Below are positions 26,104 through 34,655 of a DNA stretch of 64,000 nt, piece by piece. Origin of the DNA: CAZQFV01 sp964592645 (GTDB lineage Bacteria; Chloroflexota; Chloroflexia; DTKN01). How positions within the stretch are numbered: position 1 is the first letter of the stretch; each line of letters opens with the position of its first letter. Under the pieces are notes generated by a model. It saw only the letters and a list, made by a program, of their open reading frames with translations, was not told the origin of the DNA and did no database searches. The position numbers and the translations under genes are program-made. Location: NCBI GenBank assembly GCA_964592645.1, contig CAZQFV010000019.1, positions 20,838 through 84,837 on the forward strand. The letters are read 5' to 3'.

Positions 26104-26440
26104 ACCAGGTGTGTGTGGTCGGTGGCGGGTGGGTGGAAAATAGGTTTCTGGGAAAAGGTGAGAGTTCTATAGGGTAGGAGGAGAGCGGAGGTAGGGTCGG
26201 AGGATGTTGGTAGATGGAGAAACTGTGAGAGAAGTAGGAAAGTGAGACATAGTAGAGTGGGTGCGAGTAGAGGATAAAGAGTGATCAAGGGAGGTCTGGG
26301 ATAGAGAGAGTAGTGAGAATATGGTAGGATGTGGGAGAAGGCAAGGTCCGTCCGAGGTAAGGGCAGGCCCGGGGAAGGCAGTAGGGAAAAGGCAAGGCAG
26401 TTGGGTGTGATTGAGAGATGATTGGGAATGGCGATACTGT
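26104..26440. other. Gene-free purine-rich tract
   Basis: About 340 bases whose plus strand is overwhelmingly A and G (runs such as GAGGAGAGCGGAGGTAGGG), with lower GC than its neighbours. Open frames across it are low complexity and not credible as genes. It may be a replication or transfer-associated site, or decayed DNA. Confidence 0.5.
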
Positions 26441-26556
26441 CACGGCTCAACAGGCAAGCGGAGTTCAGGTGGCCCAGGGGTATGGCGGCAGCCTGGATCA
26501 AAGTGGGCGAGTCTGGCAGCCGGCATGGCGCGGTAAAGCAGTGCTGGTGTCCTGAT

Positions 26557-26585
26557 TCGACAGGGGCAGGCCGTCGTGCTATACT
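26557..26585 (+). promoter_or_regulatory. Promoter of a 52-residue gene
   Basis: TCGACA, 17 bases, TATACT, 45 bases before the ATG at 26631. Confidence 0.4.
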
Positions 26586-26630
26586 GCCAGGTAGACCGAA
26601 AGCCTGGGTGCCTGATCGAGGATGATTGCT

Positions 26631-26789
26631 ATGCCAATCCATGTCGTCATTCGCGCGGCGTATCCGAAGCAGGGTCATTATGATTGGGCGCAGTCGCTGG
26701 CCGTGTTCCAGCCGGTGGGCTTTGTCGAGGTCGCCTTCTACCGGTCGGAGTTGTTCCTCGACCAGGTGCGGCTGGAAGACGCGGATTGA
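26631..26789 (+). CDS. 52-residue hypothetical protein
   Basis: ATG at 26631 with GAGGATGA shortly upstream; product begins MPIHVVIRAAYPKQGHYDWA and ends RLEDAD. Its composition looks like a globular protein (alternating beta-type stretch MPIHVVIRA, aromatic middle). The upstream promoter supports expression. It converges with the lipoprotein gene. No family recognised; it could be the remnant of a longer gene. Confidence 0.4.
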   Translation: MPIHVVIRAAYPKQGHYDWAQSLAVFQPVGFVEVAFYRSELFLDQVRLEDAD

Positions 26790-26806
26790 GCAGGGCACAC
26801 CCCTTT

Positions 26807-28540
26807 TCAGCGATCGGCGATGAATACCAGGTTGGCCCAGGTCGTCGGGTTGTCCCACTGATATGGGGAGAGCTCCGCGGGGTCAACTTGGGCGGCGAAA
26901 CCGATCACTTTGCCGGCCCGCGGATGATATTCTCGTATTCCATGCGGATCGAGGTCACCACTTGTCCAACCAGTCCCGGCGACCAGTTCCTCGCCGCAAA
27001 GCCCCAGTGCTTGCAGGGGAATCGCTATCTCCACAATACAGCCGGCCCCGTACGGGCCAAGCGCGGCCGCGATTCTATACTTGCCGTCTAGATCCTTCGC
27101 GGCTGCTCCTTGCACGGTGGCCGTGACGAGGCATTGGTCATGACCGGTCAGCGCCACGTTCCAGACAAAATCATCCTCATTCAGCGCCGCAGTATCCTGG
27201 TCCCCGGCCAAGTCGGTATCCAGGGCAAAAGAGAACGTCCCCGGAATGTGCGACCGGATGATGTAAAGGTACTGCTGATCCCAGGCTACGTTGAATTTGA
27301 GATAGGAAACGTCTTCGTCGTTGGGCCGCACGATCAGGCTCTCGCGGTATTCGATCTGCCACCAGTCGGTGGGGTCGCCGTCTACCGTCAGGGGTAGGGA
27401 AAGGCGGGGCGCCAGGTGCAGCGGCAGGCGCAGGCGGAGCGCGGCGGCGCGCCCCTCGGCCACGAAATACGCGGGCACGTACGAGTTTCCATCCCAGCGA
27501 AAAGCTACGGCTCCGGGCATGTGGAGTTCATAGTACCGCTGCGGCCACAGGTCCGAAGTTCCGAGCCATTCAGCGTGCCGGAGCAGCAGCTCCGACCAGC
27601 CCGCGCCGTCAATGTCTCTGAATTCGAGCGCCTCCCAGGTGGCCGAACCGTAGAGGGCCCCTCGATCGGCGCTGCTGTACGTCGGTCTTTGCCATATTGA
27701 CTGGAAGGCCGAACCGTCCCAGCGGTACAACGTCGTGACCTGGGTGCTGTAGAGCGCATTGCAGGCACAGGCGAGATAACGGCTATAAAGTATCGCCACC
27801 TCGCCTGCCGCCAGAACGACCGGCTCGACCGCCATATTCAAGGCGCCAATATCAAAACCCACGTCTTCGAGGACGGAGTACCACAGCAGTTTGTCGTCGC
27901 CATCGAAAAGCGCCAGCCCGAAGTGGCCGGAGATATAGCGGATGTAGAAGTCGTCGTGGGGCGGGTCGACGACATATCGGAGCAGATATCCCCACAAGAA
28001 CTCTTCCCGGCCATCGCCATCCACGTCAATCGGCAGGAAGGCCTGGGTCTGCGCCTCCACCCTGGGGGCAGAGCCTTCTGGCTGAAAAAGTAGCTGGATT
28101 TCGGGTACGTTCTCCAACGCGGTGGCGAAGGCCGCAGTGCGATCGGGGGGCAGTTGGATCGTCGGGACCGGCGTCAGGCCGATCGGCGGTGCTCCCGGAA
28201 GGGGGCCCGCCGTGGCCCCGCTGGGTGTTGCCGTCGCCGGAATGACGACTGGCCAGGTCGCGACGGGAGTGGTCGGCCCAGGCGAGGGAATCACCTTGGG
28301 TTCGCGGGGCGCGCCAAGGGTAGGCGTCGCCGGCGGCCCCACGTAAGCCTGGAGCGCAGGAGTTGCGGGAGGACCTGGATAGGCCGGGGAAGGGGTCAGC
28401 ACAGCAGAAGAAAACCCTGGTGTTGCGGTGATCGGCCCCGGCGTGATTTTGCCGGCAGGTGTAGTGACACAACCGCCCAGCAGGATGTTGATCAGTCCGG
28501 CCACAAGCACCAGACCTGCGATGACCCTCTTGTGCAGCAC
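26807..28540 (-). CDS. Lipoprotein with FG-GAP-like and CBM9-like domains
   Basis: The 577-residue product has a lipoprotein signal (GLINILLGGC lipobox), then a Pro/Thr-rich linker of about 100 residues. A central domain holds a calcium-type motif DVDGDGREEFLWGY and a related DIDGAGWSELLLRH, as in FG-GAP repeats. The last 170 residues begin LTVDGDPTDWW and contain YLKFNVAWDQQYLYI and FALDTDLAGD, resembling the carbohydrate-binding module 9/DOMON sandwich. Likely an outer-surface protein that binds glycans or detects surface conditions. A GGAGGAGG ribosome site precedes the ATG at 28540. Family assignment by fold pattern only. Confidence 0.75.
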   Translation of the reverse strand: MLHKRVIAGLVLVAGLINILLGGCVTTPAGKITPGPITATPGFSSAVLTPSPAYPGPPATPALQAYVGPPATPTLGAPREPKVIPSPGPTTPVATWPVVIPATATPSGATAGPLPGAPPIGLTPVPTIQLPPDRTAAFATALENVPEIQLLFQPEGSAPRVEAQTQAFLPIDVDGDGREEFLWGYLLRYVVDPPHDDFYIRYISGHFGLALFDGDDKLLWYSVLEDVGFDIGALNMAVEPVVLAAGEVAILYSRYLACACNALYSTQVTTLYRWDGSAFQSIWQRPTYSSADRGALYGSATWEALEFRDIDGAGWSELLLRHAEWLGTSDLWPQRYYELHMPGAVAFRWDGNSYVPAYFVAEGRAAALRLRLPLHLAPRLSLPLTVDGDPTDWWQIEYRESLIVRPNDEDVSYLKFNVAWDQQYLYIIRSHIPGTFSFALDTDLAGDQDTAALNEDDFVWNVALTGHDQCLVTATVQGAAAKDLDGKYRIAAALGPYGAGCIVEIAIPLQALGLCGEELVAGTGWTSGDLDPHGIREYHPRAGKVIGFAAQVDPAELSPYQWDNPTTWANLVFIADR

Positions 28541-28713
28541 TGGGCCTCCTCCTGAATACGGCGGCTAGGCACTTGCATTTCCGTGTAGGTTTGTTCTGGT
28601 GTTGATGGCATGGCCACAGTATGAAGGGATGGCCGCATGACGGCAGGGTTGCAGCGCCCCCTCCTCGCTGCTGGCCGTTAGAAACTATGGACCGGCGTAG
28701 CCCGAAAACTGAC

Positions 28714-28735
28714 AGGGGGCGGCCGGCCGCCCCCT
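28714..28735 (-). terminator. Perfect GC palindrome after the protease locus
   Basis: 22-bp perfect palindrome AGGGGGCGGCC/GGCCGCCCCCT, followed on the minus strand by TGTCAGTTTT. It separates the protease fragments from the lipoprotein gene; 28541-28713 shows no other feature. Confidence 0.5.
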
Positions 28736-28771
28736 TGTATCATCGCTGAGCTACTCGATCGGGTGTTGGCG

Positions 28772-29741
28772 CTACTGCATCACTCTCTCGACAAGCAGGC
28801 GGTATGGCACCTCGCCACTCCAGGCACCAGCGTACCCAACCAGCTGCACATAGTATACCCCGGCCGGCACGCGCACAACCACTTCCTCGGGCAGAGTGCG
28901 GCCCCACGTCGAGGCCCATAGGAACTGGCCGCTGCCATCGAAAAGGTATACGTCAAAGTCGGCCGGCAGGTCGTACAGCGTCGCCCTGACACGAATGGTT
29001 GCCGTTAGCTCAAAACGATACCAGTCCACGTCCCCGGTGGGAGCGATGTATCCGTCTATCGGCTCGCCCAGAGGTGCGGTGTGAGTTACCTCCTCCATCC
29101 GATCAGGGGCTTCGTCAGGTGGAAGGGCCACCAGCGGCGCAACGGGCCCACCCAGACCGGAAGGCTCGACCACCTTCGTATAGGTGTCGTAATCATAAGG
29201 CCAGAGTTCCCAGGTGGTCCCTTGACGTGCCCGACTTCGAAAACAATAGATGTGCCCCCATTGACCGGTGTACGACGCCGAGGTGTAGGGGACGTTGCTT
29301 TTCCACGGCAACCACAGGCCATAGAGACCGTCGCGCACCTGGACATCGTAGCCCTGCACACCTTGCGAGCCGCTCCAGGAAACCAGAAAGGTGCGGCTGC
29401 CGATGTAGGGAGGGAGATCACCCACTCGCGACCCGGGCACGACGGACGTGTGCGCGTCGCTTTGAATCGGCCATCCTCCTCCAACGCTAATCGGAGGACA
29501 GCGTTCGGCATTCCCGACCCGATCCACCCCGCGTGAGCAGAAGTGGTAGGTATGGCCAGGAGCACCGGAGAAAGTAGCCTGGGTAGCCGTGATGTGAGCG
29601 AGCCAGTGTGCCCAACCGGCAGCCGACTCGTCGCGGTAGTAGATGTCGTAGTAATCCAGACCAGAGAGAGCATCGGCGCCCTGCCAGGAGACAGCAAAAG
29701 TGGTCTGCGAGGTGTAGAGGGGCAATGTCGACCGTAGTGGC
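28772..29741 (-). pseudogene. C-terminal part of the subtilisin-like protease (frameshifted)
   Basis: In this frame the repeat module TFAVSWQGADALSGLDYYDI continues what the preceding frame breaks off near 29742. Two beta-sandwich modules follow (second with TFLVSWSGSQGVQGYDVQVR), then a pre-peptidase C-terminal (PPC) domain of about 90 residues with GDVDWYRFEL and FDVYLFDGSG, ending RLLVERVMQ. PPC domains are secretion-associated beta-sandwiches. There is no start codon of its own, so it is readable only by frameshift, or the shift is a sequencing error. Confidence 0.7.
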
Positions 29742-32189
29742 AGGGGGCTGAGTATCGACCGTTGTGGTAGTGTCAACAATCTCCGGGTAGGTCTCGACGT
29801 TGCCGGCGTTGTCGCGGGCGCGGCAGCGGAAGTGGTAGGTGCCACCGTTCTCCCCAGTGAAAGGAGCGGCGGTCTGGGTGGTATGCGTGATCCAATCTGC
29901 CCACCCGCCGCCTTGGGAGTTGCAGTCCGCCGAGCAGACCTGCACGTCATAATCTTGAACACCCGAAGTGCTGTCATTGCCCGACCAGGAAACGGTGAAA
30001 ACACCGGGACTGTAAGGGGATAGGGCCGCAACCTGGGAGGCCGGCGGAGTAAGGTCCACCGTGGCCGTCGTCTCAGGGCTGTCGGGATAGAGCTCGCGGT
30101 TCCAGGCATTGTCCCAAGCTCGGCAGCGAAACCCATAGGATTGGCCATCCTGCCCCCAGTCAAACGCCCCCGTGGTTCCCGCAGTCATCCGGTACAGGTC
30201 CACCCAGAGACCATCCGGGAGCGACCGGACCTGCACGTCGAACCCTCGCAGACCCGAGCTGCCGACGTCGTGACCTGACCAGGTGAGCGAGAAGGCGGCG
30301 GTATTCTGGAAGAGCGACAGCGCCCCCATGTTGGAGACAGGTGGATCCGGGTCTGCCAGCGTTGGCCGCGGCGTCGGCGGCGGTGGTGTGGGCCCCCCGG
30401 GGGTCGGAGTTGGCAAGATCGGATAACCGGTAGGCGCCGCCGGAGGCGTAGGTAGAGGTGCAGTCGTAGGCGGGACCTGGGCCTGACGCCCAGGTTGGAA
30501 GGCCCGGAATACCACGGGCAGAAAAGCTTCGTATACGTCTCCCGGCCAGAACTGTTGACCTTGAGGATCCAGGGGATAGCTGGTCATCACTGAAACCGGC
30601 AATGGAGCGTCACTGGTCAGGTTTTGCAGGCCGAGGTACCAGCCCGGGCTGGCCCAGGCATACTCGAACAGACACGAGTCGATCTGCGGCAGTCCCGGCG
30701 TACAGGACCACTGGAACAACGGAGGAAAGCTCCCATAGAAGAGGCGCGCGTTGCTCAAGTCCGCACTGGACCAGTAGGTCAGCGCGTGCAGGGGGTAGGT
30801 GGCCGGATCCGTGACGTTGATCGGCCAGACGTACCAGTCGCCGATGTCGCCGCGGGGCACGGTCAAGAGATTGTGCCAGTACCCGTGATAGTCCGCCTGG
30901 TCGATGTCGGGTGGGTAGGTCGTGGCCACGGCAACGTTGACAGTCCGAGCGGTTTCGCCCACGTCCACGGCAAAGTTGTGGGGACCGGATGTAGGGTCGC
31001 GCCAGCACATTGCGGTCTTGTCCCAACCAGGGCAGAGGTCGCCGTGGAGGTGCAGTCCCACGTTATAGTCGGGGTCCGACCAACACGCGGCTCCTTTCAA
31101 CGGGATGAAGGAAGGGCCGGCGGGCAGCGCGTCAGGGGCCCGGACGTAAAGCAGCTTCATCTGGTTCGAGTTCAGGTTGATGGAGAATGGAAAGGCCAGG
31201 TAAGCCCGCACGCCGTTCACCCGCCCGGCCCCGTACTCGTTATTTTTGTCCGCCATCCACGGGTCGCCATCCTGTTCGACGGCCGTGCCCTGGAGCAGCG
31301 CCTTGATCTCCATCGGTGTGAGAGTGTAGCCGAAACGATCGCGGTAGTGTTCGATCAACAGGGCGGCTAGCCCAGAAACTTCGGCGGTAGCCTGGCTAGT
31401 ACCCACAAAACCCAGCCACAGTGTATTGGGCCAAACCACACTATTGAGGCTCATGCTGGAGTACACCTTTGCCGTGTACACGTAAGGGCTATCCAAGCAA
31501 CTCCGGATCTGCCCTCCAGGGGCTACGACATCAGGCTTCATCAGGCCGTCTGCGGTGGGACCCACGTTGCTGAAGAGAGCGATCTCGCCCCCTGCACCGG
31601 TGGCACCTACCGTGATGACGCTGACGTCCGAGCCTGGCAGGGTAATCTCCGGCGGGATTGGGAAACAGTTGTCGTTTCCCGCGGCGGCGATCACGGCCAC
31701 CCCTTGGTTCCGGGCATAATCCAGGGCTGCTTCTATATCGGTGTCATGCGACTCCGGCCATTGTATGCTGAGGTTGATCACGTCGGCGTGATCGGCGGCG
31801 TAGCGGATGCCGACAGCAATGTGTGGAGGATACGCCGAGAGCCCGTAGATGACGTAGCGAACGTACACATGGTCCGCAATGTTTCCCGGCAGGGACACTA
31901 CCTCGACCGTCCACGGTGAATGTTCCGGTGGGTATTCCCTGTATATGGGGGCGTTGCGGACAACCCGTCCCGCCCCACCCCACGCCGGGTTGGGCACCCC
32001 ATCCCATTGGCGACCGGTAGGTGAGGTCAGGGTCAGGCGAAAGTCGTTGTTGGAATCCCCCCACAACAGCTCGACGTCGATGAAAACTGGGTCGAAGGCG
32101 CCGATGGGGTCAAATGGATGTGCTATTACCTCCCCTGGATCAATTGCTTCCCAGTCCCATACCCAGTTGTACTCCTCATATATGCTCAT
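29487..32189 (-). CDS. Central part of the subtilisin-like protease: Asn and Ser regions, repeats
   Basis: The frame opens at ATG 32189, which overlaps the stop of the N-terminal part (ATGA). Residues 1-130 are a beta-sandwich insertion with RLTLTSPTGRQW, like a proprotein-convertase P domain. Then come VINLSIQWPES, the oxyanion AAGNDN and the catalytic serine in GTSQATAEVSGLAALL. After the protease core are FLPVVFRAFQ, a Pro/Thr linker and three beta modules of the VSWSGND type. The last ~85 codons after 29742 are out of frame with the domain. Without the first ORF it lacks the catalytic Asp and His, so alone it cannot be an active protease. Confidence 0.75.
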   Translation of the reverse strand: MSIYEEYNWVWDWEAIDPGEVIAHPFDPIGAFDPVFIDVELLWGDSNNDFRLTLTSPTGRQWDGVPNPAWGGAGRVVRNAPIYREYPPEHSPWTVEVVSLPGNIADHVYVRYVIYGLSAYPPHIAVGIRYAADHADVINLSIQWPESHDTDIEAALDYARNQGVAVIAAAGNDNCFPIPPEITLPGSDVSVITVGATGAGGEIALFSNVGPTADGLMKPDVVAPGGQIRSCLDSPYVYTAKVYSSMSLNSVVWPNTLWLGFVGTSQATAEVSGLAALLIEHYRDRFGYTLTPMEIKALLQGTAVEQDGDPWMADKNNEYGAGRVNGVRAYLAFPFSINLNSNQMKLLYVRAPDALPAGPSFIPLKGAACWSDPDYNVGLHLHGDLCPGWDKTAMCWRDPTSGPHNFAVDVGETARTVNVAVATTYPPDIDQADYHGYWHNLLTVPRGDIGDWYVWPINVTDPATYPLHALTYWSSADLSNARLFYGSFPPLFQWSCTPGLPQIDSCLFEYAWASPGWYLGLQNLTSDAPLPVSVMTSYPLDPQGQQFWPGDVYEAFLPVVFRAFQPGRQAQVPPTTAPLPTPPAAPTGYPILPTPTPGGPTPPPPTPRPTLADPDPPVSNMGALSLFQNTAAFSLTWSGHDVGSSGLRGFDVQVRSLPDGLWVDLYRMTAGTTGAFDWGQDGQSYGFRCRAWDNAWNRELYPDSPETTATVDLTPPASQVAALSPYSPGVFTVSWSGNDSTSGVQDYDVQVCSADCNSQGGGWADWITHTTQTAAPFTGENGGTYHFRCRARDNAGNVETYPEIVDTTTTVDTQPPATTVDIAPLHLADHFCCLLAGRRCSLWSGLLRHLLPRRVGCRLGTLARSHHGYPGYFLRCSWPYLPLLLTRGGSGRECRTLSSD

Positions 32190-32659
32190 TTTATCTTGAC
32201 TGGCACGATCTCAGCCTCGTAGGCGATGCCTCGAATAGGACCCCACTGAGAGCTGCCATTGGCAGCTACGACCCCGGCCACGTGTGTACCGTGGCCGTAG
32301 CAATCGGTAAGGTCGTAAGGGGAGATCAAGGTGCCATCCGGGTTGACCCCTTGGCAGTCACGCACATCGTCCACGACGTCGTGAGCCAGGTCGGTCCGGA
32401 CGCGACCCTGGAAAAAGGGATGGTCATCATCCACGCCCGAATCCACCACGGCCACGCGCACGCCGCTGCCCGCAACGCCGCTTTGCCAGAAGGGGCCTAC
32501 GGCCATTTGCGCATCGTCCCAGTCGATGCCCCCAGCCTCCAGAGGCTCACCCTGCAAAGCGGGATGCAGGAACTCGCCTCGCGCAGAAACGTTCCCTGCC
32601 AGCAGGCCGGCTACAAGCAGACTGAGCAGCAGCAGGACCACGGCGCTTTTCGTTTTCAT
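32186..32659 (-). CDS. N-terminal part of the subtilisin-like protease: signal peptide, Asp and His
   Basis: The 157-residue ORF begins MKTKSAVVLLLLSLLVAGLL (signal peptide), then carries the catalytic aspartate in VRVAVVDSGVDDDHP and histidine in GHGTHVAGVVA, ending VPVKIK at TGA. Subtilases normally continue into the Asn/Ser half, which follows in another frame with a 4-base overlap. So either the gene is frameshifted, a -1 slip at ATAAAATGA rejoins it, or it is made as two coupled chains. GAGGAGGAAGCG precedes the ATG. Confidence 0.8.
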   Translation of the reverse strand: MKTKSAVVLLLLSLLVAGLLAGNVSARGEFLHPALQGEPLEAGGIDWDDAQMAVGPFWQSGVAGSGVRVAVVDSGVDDDHPFFQGRVRTDLAHDVVDDVRDCQGVNPDGTLISPYDLTDCYGHGTHVAGVVAANGSSQWGPIRGIAYEAEIVPVKIK

Positions 32660-32669
32660 CGCTTCCTCC

Positions 32670-33302
32670 TCACGGCCGCTGCCAGCCCCTGGGGGTGATC
32701 GGAACGGGGGTGGGTCCCCCCGGTGTCATGCAAGGGGGACGGCCATCAAGGGTAAAGTACATACGTGAGCCTAGTTCTACGCTTGTGATGCCCCCTTCCA
32801 CTGCCAGTTGGGCAACCTTGTCCAGGGGCACGTATCCGTCAACCGAGTGCGTCCAGGTGTACTGGTCCCTTACCTCGACACCATGTCTTTGTGCCAAGCC
32901 AACCGTCTCCGTCATCGTGAGGACCGCCGGATCGTAGCGGATGATAACCGCGGCCGGACGCCAAGGGATACCCTGCTGCTGGGCCAGGTAGACCGCCCGC
33001 CGCAGGCTAAACTCCATCGTCAGGGGCAGCCCCAGGGCTTCGACCGCGGCCTGCTCCGCGTCGCCCGGTGTTGGCGTGCACTCGGTATTGTAGATTGGCT
33101 GGCTAATGTCCACAACATACAGTGGCGTGGGACCATAGTCAAGTGTGCGGCCGGGAGTGGGGGGCAAGAGGTCGGCCGGTGTCTCGGGTGGTGGGTAAGC
33201 AGGTGTGGTACCAACCTGCCCCGGGCCCACCGGGATCTCTCCACAGGCGGCCAGAACTAGGAGCAAGGTGAGCAGGAACAGAACGGGGAAGCGAGTTTTC
33301 AT
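32670..33302 (-). CDS. Lipoprotein with subtilisin-propeptide-like (I9-type) fold
   Basis: The 210-residue product starts MKTRFPVLFLLTLLLVLAAC (lipobox LAAC) and has a proline-rich linker to about 70. The C-terminal 110 residues show the I9 propeptide pattern: AAVIIRYDPA, a helix (TETVGLAQRHG), VDGYVPLDKVAQLAVEGGI, VELGSRMYF. I9 domains chaperone and inhibit subtilases. It lies 10 bases upstream of the protease gene, in the same operon. A separate propeptide that is lipid-anchored would be a plausible inhibitor or folding aid; this is inferred. Confidence 0.65.
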   Translation of the reverse strand: MKTRFPVLFLLTLLLVLAACGEIPVGPGQVGTTPAYPPPETPADLLPPTPGRTLDYGPTPLYVVDISQPIYNTECTPTPGDAEQAAVEALGLPLTMEFSLRRAVYLAQQQGIPWRPAAVIIRYDPAVLTMTETVGLAQRHGVEVRDQYTWTHSVDGYVPLDKVAQLAVEGGITSVELGSRMYFTLDGRPPCMTPGGPTPVPITPRGWQRP

Positions 33303-33407
33303 CGCAGCACCTCCCGAAGAACGAGGAAGCAACTCAACCAGATGTTGAGTTCGCGAGTTGATGAAACAGGTCTAAGAAGAGCGGGTAGAATGTAGTTGCC
33401 TGAGCAT

Positions 33408-33436
33408 ACTATAACATAGAGGACCAGATATGTCAA
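33408..33436 (-). promoter_or_regulatory. Promoter of the propeptide-protease operon
   Basis: Minus strand TTGACA, 17 bases, TATAGT, about 100 bases before the lipoprotein start. Confidence 0.75.
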
Positions 33437-33500
33437 TAGAGAATCGGCAACGGGGACCATGACCGTTTAGTCAACATGCCCCAGGGGGCACCATAAAGGA

Positions 33501-33527
33501 TGAAAATAGCAACCCCAGCTATTTTCA
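33501..33527 (-). terminator. Hairpin downstream of the defence cassette
   Basis: Perfect 10-bp stem TGAAAATAGC / GCTATTTTCA with a 7-base loop, between the beta-helix remnant and the protease operon. Confidence 0.5.
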
Positions 33528-33540
33528 GATCAGTACCGAG

Positions 33541-33858
33541 TTAGGCGGCCTTGACCCGATGTCTCGGCGGTGGCGAGGAGTCCAGTGCATATAGCCCGCT
33601 CCCGGCAATCCCGGCTTGGCTGTCCGCGATCAGCGAGTTCGTCAACGTGGCATTGGCCAACAGGTACAATCCCCCTCCCCGTTCCGTGGCCGTGTCGCCG
33701 ACGACCCGACTGCCGGCCGCCGCGAGGCGGCACAAGCGGGATCCAAAGTGATCCACTGTGACCCGGACCCCGCCGGGAAAGTGGTAGACCGGCCGGCCGG
33801 CGTCCGGGGGGCGGCTGGTGACCAGGACCAGGTACACCTGGCCGGCATAGCGCCGCTT
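33541..33858 (-). pseudogene. Fragment of a secreted beta-helix protein
   Basis: A frame of about 105 codons with no credible start ends with GSRVVGDTATERGGGLYLLA and ATLTNSLIADSQAGI, the repeat style of right-handed beta-helix proteins such as the one at 46348-48327. It lacks a signal peptide and most repeats. Confidence 0.5.
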
Positions 33859-33860
33859 TA

Positions 33861-34655
33861 CTAACCCTGGCCATCAAGAGCCGACCAGCCGGTTTTGATC
33901 AAGTGGGGACAATGGCGCTGCCCATAGGCCAGGCTCTCCCGATAGCGGCGGGGGATTTCCGTTCTGCCAATGTTCTTGGGGTCGTAGTAGATGTCGGCCC
34001 CAGTTTCGACTCGCACATAGGCTCGATAGAGGGCCTCGAGCCGTTCCTGCAGCAGCCCGCGGATTTCCACGACCCGCACGTCGTAGCCCAGCTGGCGGAG
34101 CTTTCCCCGCAGCGGTTGGTTCACATAGCCCGAACAGATCTCGATGCGCCGCGTTTGCGGGGTCGCGCCGAAACGCGCCAGGAGCTGCACGGCTAGCTCC
34201 GCGTATTTCTCCAGGTAGAGCTTGGTGGCAAAAGGCGTGGCGCTATCGTCCCGGAAGTATTCCACCGGCACCGTGGCCGTCTCGACGGTGGTCTCGTCGG
34301 ACACTCCCACCATCACGCCGCACAGCGGGAATCCCCACCCGGCGTCATCGATCCGCAGCGCCGGGAGGTCCGGCGGGGTAAGGGAGTCTGGGGCGCCGTT
34401 CACGAGCTGGTCCAGCACGAGCAGGTCCACGCAGACAATGCTATGCCCACGTTTCTTGGGACTGAAAGTGTACACCTTCACGTTCCACTTGGGCGAGACG
34501 CCGTGGCCCTCGACCCCCATATAGGATGTCAACAGATAGGGATTGTTCTCGGCACGCCGGACCACCAGCCCTTGCGCTGCGGCCTGCTCGAGCTGCGCGA
34601 TGATGAACTCGACCTCGGGGGTGGTGAAAACCTGCTTGGCAAGGTCTATGCGCAT
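33861..34655 (-). CDS. Hypothetical protein, possibly RNase-H-like, last gene of the defence cassette
   Basis: The 264-residue product starts at ATG 34655, overlapping the preceding gene by 10 bases. RIDDAGWGFPLCGVMVGV looks like the first two strands of an RNase-H fold, and RRIEICSGYVNQPLRGKLRQ plus a long acidic helix (EALYRAYVRVETGADIYYD) could supply further acidic residues. That fold call is an inference from pattern only. It is translationally coupled to the PGN_0703-like endonuclease, so it probably acts in the same system. Confidence 0.65.
   Translation of the reverse strand: MRIDLAKQVFTTPEVEFIIAQLEQAAAQGLVVRRAENNPYLLTSYMGVEGHGVSPKWNVKVYTFSPKKRGHSIVCVDLLVLDQLVNGAPDSLTPPDLPALRIDDAGWGFPLCGVMVGVSDETTVETATVPVEYFRDDSATPFATKLYLEKYAELAVQLLARFGATPQTRRIEICSGYVNQPLRGKLRQLGYDVRVVEIRGLLQERLEALYRAYVRVETGADIYYDPKNIGRTEIPRRYRESLAYGQRHCPHLIKTGWSALDGQG

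Noticed and set aside
26067..26858. Minus-strand open frame of 263 codons
   Set aside because: Crosses the purine-rich tract and gives low-complexity Pro/Leu/Ser sequence; no motif and no ribosome site.
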